Positions 26,496 to 35,450 of a stretch of DNA of 35,450 nucleotides are shown one piece after another. The translations under genes were made by a program, and so were the position numbers. The stretch comes from Halieaceae bacterium (GTDB taxonomy: Bacteria; Pseudomonadota; Gammaproteobacteria; Pseudomonadales; Halieaceae). The notes under the pieces are model-generated. The model ran no database searches, was not told where the DNA came from, and saw only the letters and a program-made list of their open reading frames with translations. The stretch covers positions 1-35,450 of the forward strand of contig JANQIO010000098.1 in assembly GCA_028282105.1 (NCBI GenBank), in the 5' to 3' direction. Numbering within the stretch: position 1 is the first letter of the stretch; each line of letters starts with the position of its first letter.

Positions 26496-27181
26496 CACTG
26501 ATAACACCCGATTGGCCGGCACCCGCCCAGGTCGTGGCCTTCTCTACCACCCGCGACAGCGGTGATCGCGCACGTCCCCCTGCGCTCGAGGGATTCCCTG
26601 CACCGCGCGTGAAGCAGGTTCACGGCCAGGTGGTGGTGGCCGCAGATGGCCTGGCAGACGGCGTCGAGGCAGACGCGGTCTTCACCCGGCAGCCGGAAAT
26701 CGTCTGCCGGGTAGAAACCGCCGACTGTCTGCCGGTGCTGTTGTGCAACCGGGCCGGCACCGAGGTGGCCGCGGTGCATGCGGGCTGGCGCGGACTGGTG
26801 GCTGGCATTCTGGAGGCGGCGCTGGTGACCATGGCGTCGCCGGCAGAGGATGTCATGGCCTGGATAGGGCCGGCGATCAGCCAGTCCTGTTACGAAGTCG
26901 GGGGTGAGCTGCGCGCGGCCTTCCTCGCGGCAACGACTAGCGGCCAGGCGGACGTTGTGGACGCCTGCTTTCTGCCCAGCGGCGAAAAATACCTCGCCGA
27001 CCTGCCGGCGCTGGCCCGCATTCGCCTGGATACCTGTGGGGTACTCGGGGTGTGGGGTGGCCAGCACTGTACCTATACCGACAGCCGGCATTTCCACTCC
27101 TGGCGCCGAGACGGCGCGGCCGCCGGGCGCATGGTGTCAGGGCTGGCGATAGTGCCGGGCCGGATGCAATCACATACTTGA
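26492..27181 (+). CDS. pgeF: Purine nucleoside phosphorylase, YfiH/LACC1 family, with a shortened N-terminal part
   Basis: YfiH-family enzyme (multicopper polyphenol oxidoreductase-like; in E. coli also linked to peptidoglycan editing). The metal/catalytic residues are present: His44 (KQVHG), Cys79 (TADCLP) and His96 (AVHAGWRG), followed by WIGPAISQSCYEVG and the closing CTYTDSRHFHSWRRD. GTG 26492 overlaps the rluD stop and gives 229 residues beginning MTLITPDWPAP, as in the family. Between FSTTR and KQVHG only about 20 residues occur, where E. coli YfiH has about 45; the usual GGVS...SLNLG.H.GD segment is missing. The frame is intact, so it is probably functional. Confidence 0.87.
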   Translation: MTLITPDWPAPAQVVAFSTTRDSGDRARPPALEGFPAPRVKQVHGQVVVAADGLADGVEADAVFTRQPEIVCRVETADCLPVLLCNRAGTEVAAVHAGWRGLVAGILEAALVTMASPAEDVMAWIGPAISQSCYEVGGELRAAFLAATTSGQADVVDACFLPSGEKYLADLPALARIRLDTCGVLGVWGGQHCTYTDSRHFHSWRRDGAAAGRMVSGLAIVPGRMQSHT

Positions 27182-27204
27182 AACAGGGCTATTTGTCCCC
27201 ATTT
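27177..27204 (+). promoter_or_regulatory. Sigma-32 heat-shock promoter of clpB
   Basis: CTTGAAA (27177-27183) and CCCCATTT (27197-27204), 13 bases apart, match the sigma-32 consensus at essentially every position. The -35 element overlaps the pgeF stop codon. It stands 55 bases before the clpB start. ClpB is a classical heat-shock gene, so the match is functionally consistent. Confidence 0.92.
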
Positions 27205-27216
27205 ACGGGGTAAATG
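27200..27216. promoter_or_regulatory. Perfect palindrome over the clpB -10 and start site
   Basis: CATTTAC (27200-27206) and GTAAATG (27210-27216) form a perfect 7-bp inverted repeat with a GGG loop. It covers the downstream half of the sigma-32 -10 element and the expected transcription start, so it could be an operator or the first hairpin of the mRNA. Confidence 0.45.
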
Positions 27217-27258
27217 AGTGATTGAGTCGCTGCCACGGCAGCGCAGAGGTTTCGAGCA

Positions 27259-29844
<2,586 letters not shown>

Positions 29845-29854
29845 CGCGTTGACA

Positions 29855-29874
29855 TCCGCCCCGCGAGGGGCGGA
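29855..29874. other. GC-rich hairpin after clpB
   Basis: TCCGCCCC (29855-29862) pairs perfectly with GGGGCGGA (29867-29874) around GCGA, 10 bases after the clpB stop. There is no T-run after it; it could protect the 3' end or help termination together with the next hairpin. A TTGACA directly before it has no matching -10 and is not called a promoter. Confidence 0.5.
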
Positions 29875-29917
29875 CACTACGCGCCATGATGAACTAGCAA
29901 TTCCCAATCCGTTCGAG

Positions 29918-29945
29918 CCCGCGCAGACACTGTGCGGGTTCTCTT
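29918..29945 (+). terminator. Terminator after clpB
   Basis: CCCGCGCAG (29918-29926) pairs with CTGTGCGGG (29930-29938) with one G-U pair and an ACA loop, followed by TTCTCTT. This fits an intrinsic terminator of clpB, 50 bases before the methyltransferase gene. Confidence 0.7.
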
Positions 29946-29994
29946 AATGACCCTTCTCCCAGTATCGGAGCCTTAGCGCTCCAGAGGAATTGCT

Positions 29995-30831
29995 ATGTTT
30001 ACAGAATTGTCGGACTTCAGCCGCCGCCCGCCGCTGTATTCCCGAATCACCGCGACCGAGCTGTGGACCCGGCCCGCGCTGGCCAGGCGCATGCTTGAGT
30101 TCCACCTGGATCCCAATACTCACTTGTCCTCCCGGCCCGAGCAGCAGATCGATGCCATTGTCCACTGGCTCGATCAGCGCCTTGCGTTCAAGGGCAAGCG
30201 ACTCTGCGACCTGGGCTGCGGCCCCGGACTCTATGCGAACCGTTTTGCCGGTTTGGGCGCTGCCGTCACTGGTATCGATGTGTCGGCGGGTTCGCTGGAG
30301 TACGCACGCCGGCTTGCCGGGCAGAGCGGCCATGACATTCGCTACGTCCTCGCGGACTACTGCGAGGATGCGCTGCCCGCGGGCTTTGATATCGTCACCC
30401 TGATCTATTACGACTACGCCGCCCTGACCAGTGAGCAGCGCAGCCGCGTGTTGGAACGCCTTCACAGCATGCTGGAACCCGGCGGCAAATTGGTGCTGGA
30501 TGTGCCCGGCGCCGGTGCTTTTGCCGGCGTGCAGGAGGGTATTAGCATGGAAGCCGGCCTGATGGGTGGATTCTGGTCCGACGAAGACTATCTCGGCCTG
30601 GAGCGCGTGTGGCGCTACGAGGAGCACATGGTATCGCTGAGCCGCTACCTGATTGTCGAGCCGGATGCAGCATTCGAGATCTATAACTGGATGCAGTATT
30701 TCACCGCGGCCAGTCTTGCCGCAGAACTGCACACCGCAGGATTTCAGGTCGAGCAGATCAGCGACTCCCTGGCCGGGGCAGCCCTCCCCGGCGACCCCGA
30801 AACCCTCGCCGTCATCGCCACCCGCAGCTGA
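29995..30831 (+). CDS. SAM-dependent methyltransferase, substrate unknown
   Basis: Class I S-adenosylmethionine methyltransferase. The 278-residue protein has motif I LCDLGCGPG at residues 70-78, the acidic end of strand 2 (VTGIDVSAGSLEYARR), a motif II-like DIVTLIYYDYAAL, and LEPGGKLVLDVPGAG. The N-terminal part, with LWTRPALARRMLEFHLDP and LSSRPEQQIDAIVHWL, is a lid seen in uncharacterised methyltransferases of this type. GAGGA lies 7 bases before the ATG. It stands alone between two hairpins, so context gives no clue to substrate. Small-molecule or protein targets are both possible. Confidence 0.82.
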   Translation: MFTELSDFSRRPPLYSRITATELWTRPALARRMLEFHLDPNTHLSSRPEQQIDAIVHWLDQRLAFKGKRLCDLGCGPGLYANRFAGLGAAVTGIDVSAGSLEYARRLAGQSGHDIRYVLADYCEDALPAGFDIVTLIYYDYAALTSEQRSRVLERLHSMLEPGGKLVLDVPGAGAFAGVQEGISMEAGLMGGFWSDEDYLGLERVWRYEEHMVSLSRYLIVEPDAAFEIYNWMQYFTAASLAAELHTAGFQVEQISDSLAGAALPGDPETLAVIATRS

Positions 30832-30847
30832 CTCTACAAGCCGAGAA

Positions 30848-30877
30848 GGGCGCCTGTTGCCCAGGCAGCAGGCGCCC
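30848..30877. terminator. Strong hairpin after the methyltransferase gene
   Basis: 30848-30861 pairs with 30864-30877 over 14 positions with a single G-U wobble (GGGCGCCTG against CAGGCGCCC at the base). No T-run follows, so it may act as a pause or RNA 3' protector rather than a textbook intrinsic terminator. Confidence 0.55.
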
Positions 30878-30908
30878 AACTTGAGCGGTTCAGAATCCAG
30901 AGAGTGAC

Positions 30909-31172
30909 ATAACGTCTCCCATACCTCTTCGAGGTACCGACCTGGGGACGATTTAGAATGCGTTAGCTAACGTAGCGCCTTTCATGCCTCTTCGAGGCGC
31001 CGACCGGGGGGCGATTTAGAATTCGTTAGCGCACTTAGCGCCTCTGATGCTTCTTCGATGATCCGACCTGGAGCCGATTTAGAATTCGGTAGGTCACGCA
31101 GCGCCTCTCATGCCTCTGCGAGGAGCCAACCTGGGGACGATTTAGAATTCGTCAGGTCATGTAGCGCCTCTA
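30909..31172. repeat. Array C, 63-bp tandem unit, about 4.2 copies
   Basis: Units begin at 30909, 30972, 31035 and 31098, with a 12-base stub at 31161, an exact 63-bp period shown by the recurring GATTTAGAAT. Each unit reads roughly: GTAGCGCCTCTCATG, a CCTC-TTC-GAGG hairpin, CCGACCTGGGG, and CGATTTAGAATTCGTTAG. Units differ from one another by about 15-30 percent, so this array is older or less homogenised than arrays A and B. Stop codons in the units exclude a long reading frame on the + strand. It fills the convergent gap between the methyltransferase and DUF4124 genes. Confidence 0.92.
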
Positions 31173-31189
31173 AGCAATCTTAGTGGCGC
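31164..31189. terminator. Hairpin in the last, truncated unit of array C
   Basis: GCGCC-T-CTAAG (31164-31174) pairs with CTTAG-T-GGCGC (31179-31189) around CAAT, with one T-T mismatch. It could terminate the DUF4124 transcript arriving from the other strand, although no U-run follows on either strand. Confidence 0.4.
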
Positions 31190-31198
31190 GAAGCAGGA

Positions 31199-31232
31199 GC
31201 GGTTTTATAAAAAGCGCGGTTTTATAAAAAGT
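31199..31232. repeat. 17-bp tandem duplication next to the DUF4124 stop
   Basis: GCGGTTTTATAAAAAG occurs at 31199-31214 and again at 31216-31231, a 17-bp period. The second copy ends exactly at the stop codon of the DUF4124 gene. On the minus strand each copy carries a run of five T. The motif resembles the end of array B (GCGGTCCTATAAAAAG). Confidence 0.88.
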
Positions 31233-31697
31233 CTAAGAACCGCAATGCACAGCAATCAGGTCCTGCGCCTTCTTGCGCTGCACCTCTTTCTCTTCCTCGG
31301 TGAGGTAGCGGATGCCGTCGTCATCGCGGATACGAATGCGGGCCAGTGAGCCCAGGGTGTCCAGGTTGGCACGGGCCTGGTCGCAAATCGCCGGATCCTT
31401 CTCAACAGCCGCCTGCTGTTCGGCGGCGTTGGGGGTTTCGCTGCCCACCGGCGCTGAGGTTTCCCAGCCGGGCGGGTTGTCCGTGTTCTCTTCAGCGCTG
31501 ACACGCCGGACCAGGCCGGATTCGGTAGAAACAAACTCGTACTCCACGCCGGCGGGCGGTGGCCGATCGCTGTGGTGCGGGTTGCCGCGCTCATCAATCC
31601 ACTTGTAATAGCCCTTCTCCGCCAGGGAGGCGGGCGCAAGCAGCGTTCCGAGCAGCAGAGCCGCCAGCAGGCCGGCGTTTCTAACGCCCCTGCCCAT
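31233..31697 (-). CDS. Exported DUF4124-domain protein
   Basis: Predicted periplasmic protein of unknown role. The 154-residue product has a signal peptide (LLAALLLGTLLAPASLA) followed directly by GYYKWIDERGNPHHSDRPP, the DUF4124 signature (KW-D-x-G-x-x-x-SD-PP). The rest is Glu/Gln-rich with a conserved-looking C-terminal block CDQARANLDTLGS ... YLTEEEKEVQRKKAQDLIAVHC containing two Cys that could pair. The start at 31697 gives a normal signal peptide; ATG 31754, which has a better ribosome site (GAGG 7 bases upstream), would add 19 residues before it. It is transcribed toward array C. Confidence 0.75.
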   Translation of the reverse strand: MGRGVRNAGLLAALLLGTLLAPASLAEKGYYKWIDERGNPHHSDRPPPAGVEYEFVSTESGLVRRVSAEENTDNPPGWETSAPVGSETPNAAEQQAAVEKDPAICDQARANLDTLGSLARIRIRDDDGIRYLTEEEKEVQRKKAQDLIAVHCGS

Positions 31698-31778
31698 GGT
31701 GCTAAGGCCTTGAATTGTAAGGAAAGCTCCGCGCAAGAGCGTCTCTCCATGCATTGATTTGCCTCGAAAGTACCCCAT

Positions 31779-32246
31779 GAGCGGAGGCGGTGCAACTTGT
31801 GATTTTCAGATATTGACACAGGTCCGTTTAGCGCGAAGAATGCGCTCTCCCGGTGTGGGAATGGCGGCCGCACGTATGGTGCTGCCAGCCCTTATTGACG
31901 CCCGAGACTGCTACCGGTCTGCGTCGACACCCCGGGAACCCGATAGCGACAGGCGCCGTATTGGCACTGTCGTGGCCACCATCTGCGCTACCTCGCAGGG
32001 CGACCAACAGCGGGCTCGTGTGCCGGACATTCCGTATGCGGCAATCCCCTGAATATCTCCCTTGCGAAGCCTTCGAACCGGCCAGCCGGTGTCGACAGCT
32101 TACGCTGTATGCAGCGCCTGCTGTAAGAGATGGTCGCCTCGTGTAGCGGTCACGTGATGAACGCTACTTCGTGTAACCCGCATGGCCGTACTGGCTCTGC
32201 GAACCTCGTGCCGGACATGTGCGCGAGGCAGATTGAGGACGAAACG
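31779..32246 (+). other. Long leader region upstream of ilvI, no convincing gene
   Basis: This stretch holds the promoter at 31813-31841 and then about 400 bases without a supported gene. Short inverted repeats occur near the end, for example GTAGCG (from about 32144) with CGCTAC and several AGC/GCT-rich stems around 32095-32130. GTGCCGGACAT-like sequence is present twice (about 32020 and 32206). Open frames here lack ribosome sites and recognisable domains. No run of branched-chain amino-acid codons followed by a T-tracted terminator was found, so classical attenuation is not supported. Confidence 0.4.
31813..31841 (+). promoter_or_regulatory. Possible sigma-70 promoter of ilvIH
   Basis: A perfect TTGACA (31813-31818) and AAGAAT (31836-31841, 4 of 6 matches) are 17 bases apart. 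It would give an ilvI leader of about 400 bases. It is the only good promoter match upstream of ilvI, but is not proof of use. Confidence 0.45.
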
Positions 32247-33992
32247 GTGGAATTACTCTCCGGCGGCGAGATGATCGCCCGGGCACTGCAGGACGAGGGC
32301 GTCGATTTTATCTTCGGCTACCCCGGTGGTGCCGTGCTGCATATCTACGACGCTCTGTTCAAGGAATCGAGCATCCCCCACATCCTGGTGCGCCACGAAC
32401 AGGCGGCCACCCACGCGGCGGACGGCTACGCCCGCGCCACCGGCAAGCCGGGCGTGGTGCTGGTGACCTCTGGTCCGGGCGCCACCAATGCCATCACCGG
32501 AATCGCCACGGCCTATATGGATTCCATACCCATGGTGGTGCTGTCCGGCCAGGTGCAGTCGCACCTGATCGGTGAGGACGCCTTCCAGGAAACCGACATG
32601 GTGGGTATTTCCCGGCCGATCGTTAAGCACAGTTTCCTGGTGCAGGAGGCGGAAGAGATTCCCGCCATCATCAAGAAGGCGTTTCATATAGCCTCCTCCG
32701 GTCGCCCGGGCCCGGTGGTGGTGGATATTCCCAAGGACCTTACCAAGCCGGATGAGAAGTACCCTTACGAGTATCCGGAAGCGATCAAGATGCGCTCCTA
32801 CAACCCCGCCAATCGCGGTCACTCCGGGCAGATCAAGAAAGCCGTGAAGCTGCTGCTGGGCGCCAAGCGACCGGTAATCTACAGCGGCGGCGGCGTCATC
32901 TTGGGCAACAGCAGTGATCTGCTCACCGAGCTGGCGCAAATGCTCAACTACCCGGTTACCAACACCTTGATGGGCCTGGGCGCCTACCCGGCTTCTGATC
33001 GCCAGTTCCTGGGGATGCTGGGCATGCACGGCTTTTACGAAGCCAATATGGCCATGCACAATGCCGATGTGATCCTGGCGGTGGGCGCCCGGCTGGATGA
33101 CCGCGTGACCAACACCGTGGACAAGTTCTGCCCCGGCGCCAAGATCATCCACATCGATATCGACCCAACCAGCATTTCCAAGACGGTGCAGGCCCATGTA
33201 CCCATCGTCGGCCCGGTGGATGGCGTACTCAAGGAGATGATGTCGCTGATTGCCCAGCAGCGGGAGGAGATGCCGGAATTGCCGGATACCCTGGCGCTGG
33301 AGCGCTGGTGGCAGCAGATCGATCAGTGGCGCGCGGCCCATGGCCTGTGGACCGCACCGCGCTATGAAACCGGTGGGCCGATCAAGCCCCAGCAGGTGAT
33401 CGAGTCCCTGTACCGGGCCACCGGCGGTGAGGCCTATGTCACCTCCGACGTGGGCCAGCACCAGATGTTCGCGGCCCAGTACTACAAGTTCGACAAGCCG
33501 CGACGCTGGATCAACTCCGGCGGCCTCGGCACCATGGGCTTCGGCCTGCCCTCAGCTATGGGGGTAAAGCTCGCGTTCCCGGATGCGGATGTAGCCTGTG
33601 TCACCGGCGAGGGCAGCATCCAGATGAACATCCAGGAGCTGTCTACCTGCAGCCAGTACGGCATCCCGGTGAAAATCATCAATTTGCACAATGGCTACCT
33701 CGGCATGGTCAAGCAGTGGCAGGACATGCAGTACGAGGGCCGGCACTCGGAGTCGGCCTACGCCAATTCCCTGCCGGACTTCACCAAGCTGGTGGAGGCC
33801 TACGGCCACGTCGGTATCCACATCGAAGACCTCTCCGAGTTGGATGAAAAAATGGACGAGGCCTTTGCCCTCAAAGACCGGCTGGTATTTGTGGATGTGA
33901 TGGTCGACCCGGCGGAGCACGTCTACCCGATGCACGTGGCCCCCAACGGCTCCATGGCCGATATGTGGCTCAGCAAGACGGAGCGCACCTGA
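32247..33992 (+). CDS. ilvI: Acetolactate synthase, large subunit
   Basis: ThDP/FAD enzyme that starts valine, leucine and isoleucine synthesis by condensing pyruvate with pyruvate or 2-ketobutyrate. Catalytic Glu51 lies in [19 protein letters not shown], and the ThDP-binding motif runs from GEGSIQMN (residue 454) to HNGYLGM. GTG 32247 is chosen: GAGGA (32235-32239) sits 7 bases before it and the protein then begins [14 protein letters not shown] like its relatives, with 581 residues. In-frame ATGs at 32130 and 32217 would add a tail with no family similarity. The stop overlaps the ilvH start (TGATG), confirming a two-subunit operon. Confidence 0.95.
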   Translation: MELLSGGEMIARALQDEGVDFIFGYPGGAVLHIYDALFKESSIPHILVRHEQAATHAADGYARATGKPGVVLVTSGPGATNAITGIATAYMDSIPMVVLSGQVQSHLIGEDAFQETDMVGISRPIVKHSFLVQEAEEIPAIIKKAFHIASSGRPGPVVVDIPKDLTKPDEKYPYEYPEAIKMRSYNPANRGHSGQIKKAVKLLLGAKRPVIYSGGGVILGNSSDLLTELAQMLNYPVTNTLMGLGAYPASDRQFLGMLGMHGFYEANMAMHNADVILAVGARLDDRVTNTVDKFCPGAKIIHIDIDPTSISKTVQAHVPIVGPVDGVLKEMMSLIAQQREEMPELPDTLALERWWQQIDQWRAAHGLWTAPRYETGGPIKPQQVIESLYRATGGEAYVTSDVGQHQMFAAQYYKFDKPRRWINSGGLGTMGFGLPSAMGVKLAFPDADVACVTGEGSIQMNIQELSTCSQYGIPVKIINLHNGYLGMVKQWQDMQYEGRHSESAYANSLPDFTKLVEAYGHVGIHIEDLSELDEKMDEAFALKDRLVFVDVMVDPAEHVYPMHVAPNGSMADMWLSKTERT

Positions 33993-34483
33993 TGAGACGA
34001 ATCATTTCGGTACTGCTGGAAAACGAACCCGGCGCCCTGTCGCGGGTGGTGGGCCTGTTCTCGCAGCGGGGCTACAACATTGAAACCCTCAATGTGGCGC
34101 CGACGGAGGATGCGACCCTGTCGCGGCTCACCGTGACCACCGTGGGAGATGATCGCAAGATCGAACAGATCACCAAGCAGCTCAACAAGCTGGTAGATGT
34201 GGTGAAGCTGGTCGACCTGACGGAGGGCGCGCATATCGAGCGCGACCTGATGCTGATCAAGGTCCGCGCCACCGGCGCCCAGCGCGCCGAGATCAAGCGC
34301 TGCACCGATATCTTCCGCGGCCAGATTGTCGACGTGGGGCCCTCGGTGTACACCATCATGCTGTCCGGGACGGCGGACAAGCTCGACTCCTTTGTCGAGG
34401 CGATGGGCGATGCCTCCATTCTTGAAGTCGTGCGCAGCGGCGTGGCCGGTATTGCCCGCGGTGAAAAGGTGTTGAGACTCTAG
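33992..34483 (+). CDS. ilvH: Acetolactate synthase, small regulatory subunit
   Basis: Regulatory subunit that activates IlvI and confers valine feedback inhibition. The 163-residue protein, the same length as E. coli IlvH, has an N-terminal ACT domain (ISVLLENEPGALSRVVGLFSQRGYNIETL) and the C-terminal ACT-like domain (LIKVRATGAQRAEIKR, then FRGQIVDVG). ATG 33992 overlaps the ilvI stop; the frame remains open upstream inside ilvI but has no support there. The lipoprotein gene begins 17 bases downstream. Confidence 0.95.
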   Translation: MRRIISVLLENEPGALSRVVGLFSQRGYNIETLNVAPTEDATLSRLTVTTVGDDRKIEQITKQLNKLVDVVKLVDLTEGAHIERDLMLIKVRATGAQRAEIKRCTDIFRGQIVDVGPSVYTIMLSGTADKLDSFVEAMGDASILEVVRSGVAGIARGEKVLRL

Positions 34484-34499
34484 TTACCGGCGAGGCAGT

Positions 34500-35084
34500 A
34501 TGAACCAGCAGGTAGGGCGATGTGTTCGGTCCGGGATGTGCGGCTACCTGCTGGCCATACTGGTGTCAGCCTGCGCAACGACTCCCACTCCCGTCACTGT
34601 CGAGAAACCTGAGATGCAAGGAGTCCAAAACTACTCCGAGCTGCGCGCCACCGAGACATTTGCCGGGGCCCGGGTGGGTTTTGGCGGCTCGACCAAGCCG
34701 ACCGCCATGTCTGCGCTTCGGTCAGCGGGGTACGCTACGGTGATCAGCCTGCGCTTTGGCGATGAGACCGACGTGGACCACGGCGCCAGTCGCCAGGCGG
34801 CGGAGGCGGCGGGTCTTCGTTATCTGGAACTGCCGCTCAGTAGCAAGCAGTTTTCTCCCGCCACCATCCAGGGAGTGCTCGATGCGATGAGTAGTGCCGG
34901 CCAGCAGCCGGTCTATCTGCACTGCGGTTCTGCCTCGCGCGCGGCGGCGGTGTGGATGATCGGCAGGGTGCGCCTGGATGGCCTCGATCGGGATGCGGCG
35001 ACGGCGGAGGTCGAGAACATCGCTGGCAAGCCGGAAGCCGCGATCCGGTTTGCCGATGGCTTTCTCGAGGCGCCTCCACAGTAG
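34500..35084 (+). CDS. Lipoprotein with a beta-lactamase-hydrolase-like phosphatase domain
   Basis: Predicted lipoprotein of 194 residues. A hydrophobic signal ends in the lipobox LVSAC (Cys25). The mature part matches the DUF442/BLH phosphatase fold: an SALRSAGYATVISLR segment, PLSSKQFSP, and the phosphate-binding loop H141-C-G-S-A-S-R147 with the nucleophile-like Cys142 and Arg147, followed by WMIGRVRLDGLDRDAATAE. Family members act as protein or small-molecule phosphatases or sulfur-transfer partners, so the substrate is unknown. GAGG precedes the ATG. It follows ilvH by 17 bases but has no obvious metabolic link to it. Confidence 0.72.
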   Translation: MNQQVGRCVRSGMCGYLLAILVSACATTPTPVTVEKPEMQGVQNYSELRATETFAGARVGFGGSTKPTAMSALRSAGYATVISLRFGDETDVDHGASRQAAEAAGLRYLELPLSSKQFSPATIQGVLDAMSSAGQQPVYLHCGSASRAAAVWMIGRVRLDGLDRDAATAEVENIAGKPEAAIRFADGFLEAPPQ

Positions 35085-35168
35085 GGTCGGCCACCCTGGT
35101 GATGGCCGCCATTGCGCCCACATCGGCTGAACAACCGCGGGAGAAATGCAGAACTACCAGGCATAAAA

Positions 35169-35196
35169 AAAGCCGGCTTCAGCCGGCTTTCTTTTA
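35169..35196 (-). terminator. Terminator of rpsT, possibly bidirectional
   Basis: AGCCGGC and GCCGGCT (35171-35177 and 35182-35188) form a perfect stem with a TTCA loop, extended by A-T pairs. On the minus strand it is followed by a run of seven T, making it a strong terminator for rpsT; on the + strand TTTCTTTT follows, so it may also end the ilvIH-lipoprotein transcript. The 84 bases between the lipoprotein stop and this hairpin hold nothing recognisable. Confidence 0.85.
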
Positions 35197-35234
35197 CTGC
35201 CTTTGTATTGCTCTGTCAGCGAGTCTGTCTGCGC

Positions 35235-35450
35235 TCAGGCGGAGAGACCCTTGATCTGCTCATTCAGGCGGCTCTTGTGACGGGCAGCCTTGTTCTTGTG
35301 AATGATGCCCTTGTCGGCCATGCGATCAATAACCGGCATGGCTTCGCCGTAGGCGGCCTTGGCCTGCTCGGCGTCGCCGGCCTCGATGGCGGCGTTAACG
35401 CGCTTGATGACCGTACGTACCAGTGAGCGCAGGCTGGCGTTGTGCCCGCG
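35235..35450 (-). CDS. rpsT: Small-subunit ribosomal protein S20, 3' part
   Basis: The last 71 residues of S20, the 16S rRNA-binding primary assembly protein. The readable part ([19 protein letters not shown] at the start, [19 protein letters not shown] near the end) matches the S20 family; about 15-17 N-terminal residues lie beyond the window edge. It was read directly by translating the reverse strand from the window edge to TGA at 35235-35237. In many gammaproteobacteria rpsT is next to murJ, whereas here it is some 31 kb away. Confidence 0.95.
   Translation of the reverse strand, partial: RGHNASLRSLVRTVIKRVNAAIEAGDAEQAKAAYGEAMPVIDRMADKGIIHKNKAARHKSRLNEQIKGLSA

Noticed and set aside
29849-29854. 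TTGACA after clpB as a promoter for the methyltransferase
   Set aside because: No -10 match 15-19 bases downstream, and a terminator hairpin occupies that place.
31853-32146. Possible small gene or leader peptide before ilvI
   Set aside because: No ribosome site, odd residue composition, and no cluster of Leu/Ile/Val codons next to a terminator. Kept as unassigned leader.

Overview
This 35.4-kb, GC-rich window comes from a gammaproteobacterium. The gene families (ribF-ileS-lspA-fkpB-ispH, fimU-pilVWXY1E, pilSR, bamD, rluD, pgeF, clpB, ilvIH, rpsT) and their order resemble the Pseudomonas chromosome block that holds the minor-pilin genes. The sequence style suggests a marine Cellvibrionales/Halieaceae-like lineage; that is an inference, because no 16S or other decisive marker is present. 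Almost everything is core chromosome. There are no insertion sequences, prophage genes, tRNAs or CRISPR arrays.

Layout. 167-9764 (+) is a tightly packed housekeeping run: aspartate carbamoyltransferase, a Nudix ADP-ribose pyrophosphatase, ThpR, MurJ, RibF, IleRS, LspA, an FkpB-type prolyl isomerase and IspH. Many genes overlap by 1-32 bases. 9921-18324 (+) is a type IV pilus minor-pilin operon, fimU-pilV-pilW-pilX-pilY1-pilE, followed by a small exported PepSY-like protein. Its PilY1 is large and its von Willebrand A domain is split by three homologous beta-type modules. 18373-22071 (-) holds a FimT-like pseudopilin and the pilSR two-component system, convergent with the pilin operon. 22177-27181 carries nadE, bamD, rluD and pgeF. 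clpB (27259-29844) follows a textbook sigma-32 promoter. Then come a SAM methyltransferase, a DUF4124 protein (-), the acetolactate synthase pair ilvI-ilvH, a lipoprotein with a phosphatase-like motif, and the 3' part of rpsT (-), cut by the window end.

The least ordinary content is between genes. Three intergenic gaps are filled with different tandem-repeat arrays: seven copies of a 42-bp unit between nadE and bamD (A), about 2.7 copies of a 132-bp unit between bamD and rluD (B), and about 4.2 copies of a 63-bp unit between the methyltransferase and DUF4124 genes (C). A and C lie between converging genes; B lies between diverging genes and starts at the bamD start codon. Units of A and C contain small hairpins, and one pair in C shows a compensatory change. 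All three arrays are bordered on the same side by an AGCGGTYYT-type motif, twice as part of a short tandem duplication. They have no spacers or associated protein genes. They look like a lineage-specific class of intergenic repeat of unknown function and are the best candidates here for something undescribed.

Functionally the pilus genes form one system: PilS-PilR control pilin transcription, FimU/PilV/PilW/PilX/PilE prime the pilus, and PilY1 is the probable tip adhesin. LspA processes lipoproteins such as BamD and the lipoprotein at 34500; MurJ, IspH and BamD serve cell-envelope assembly.
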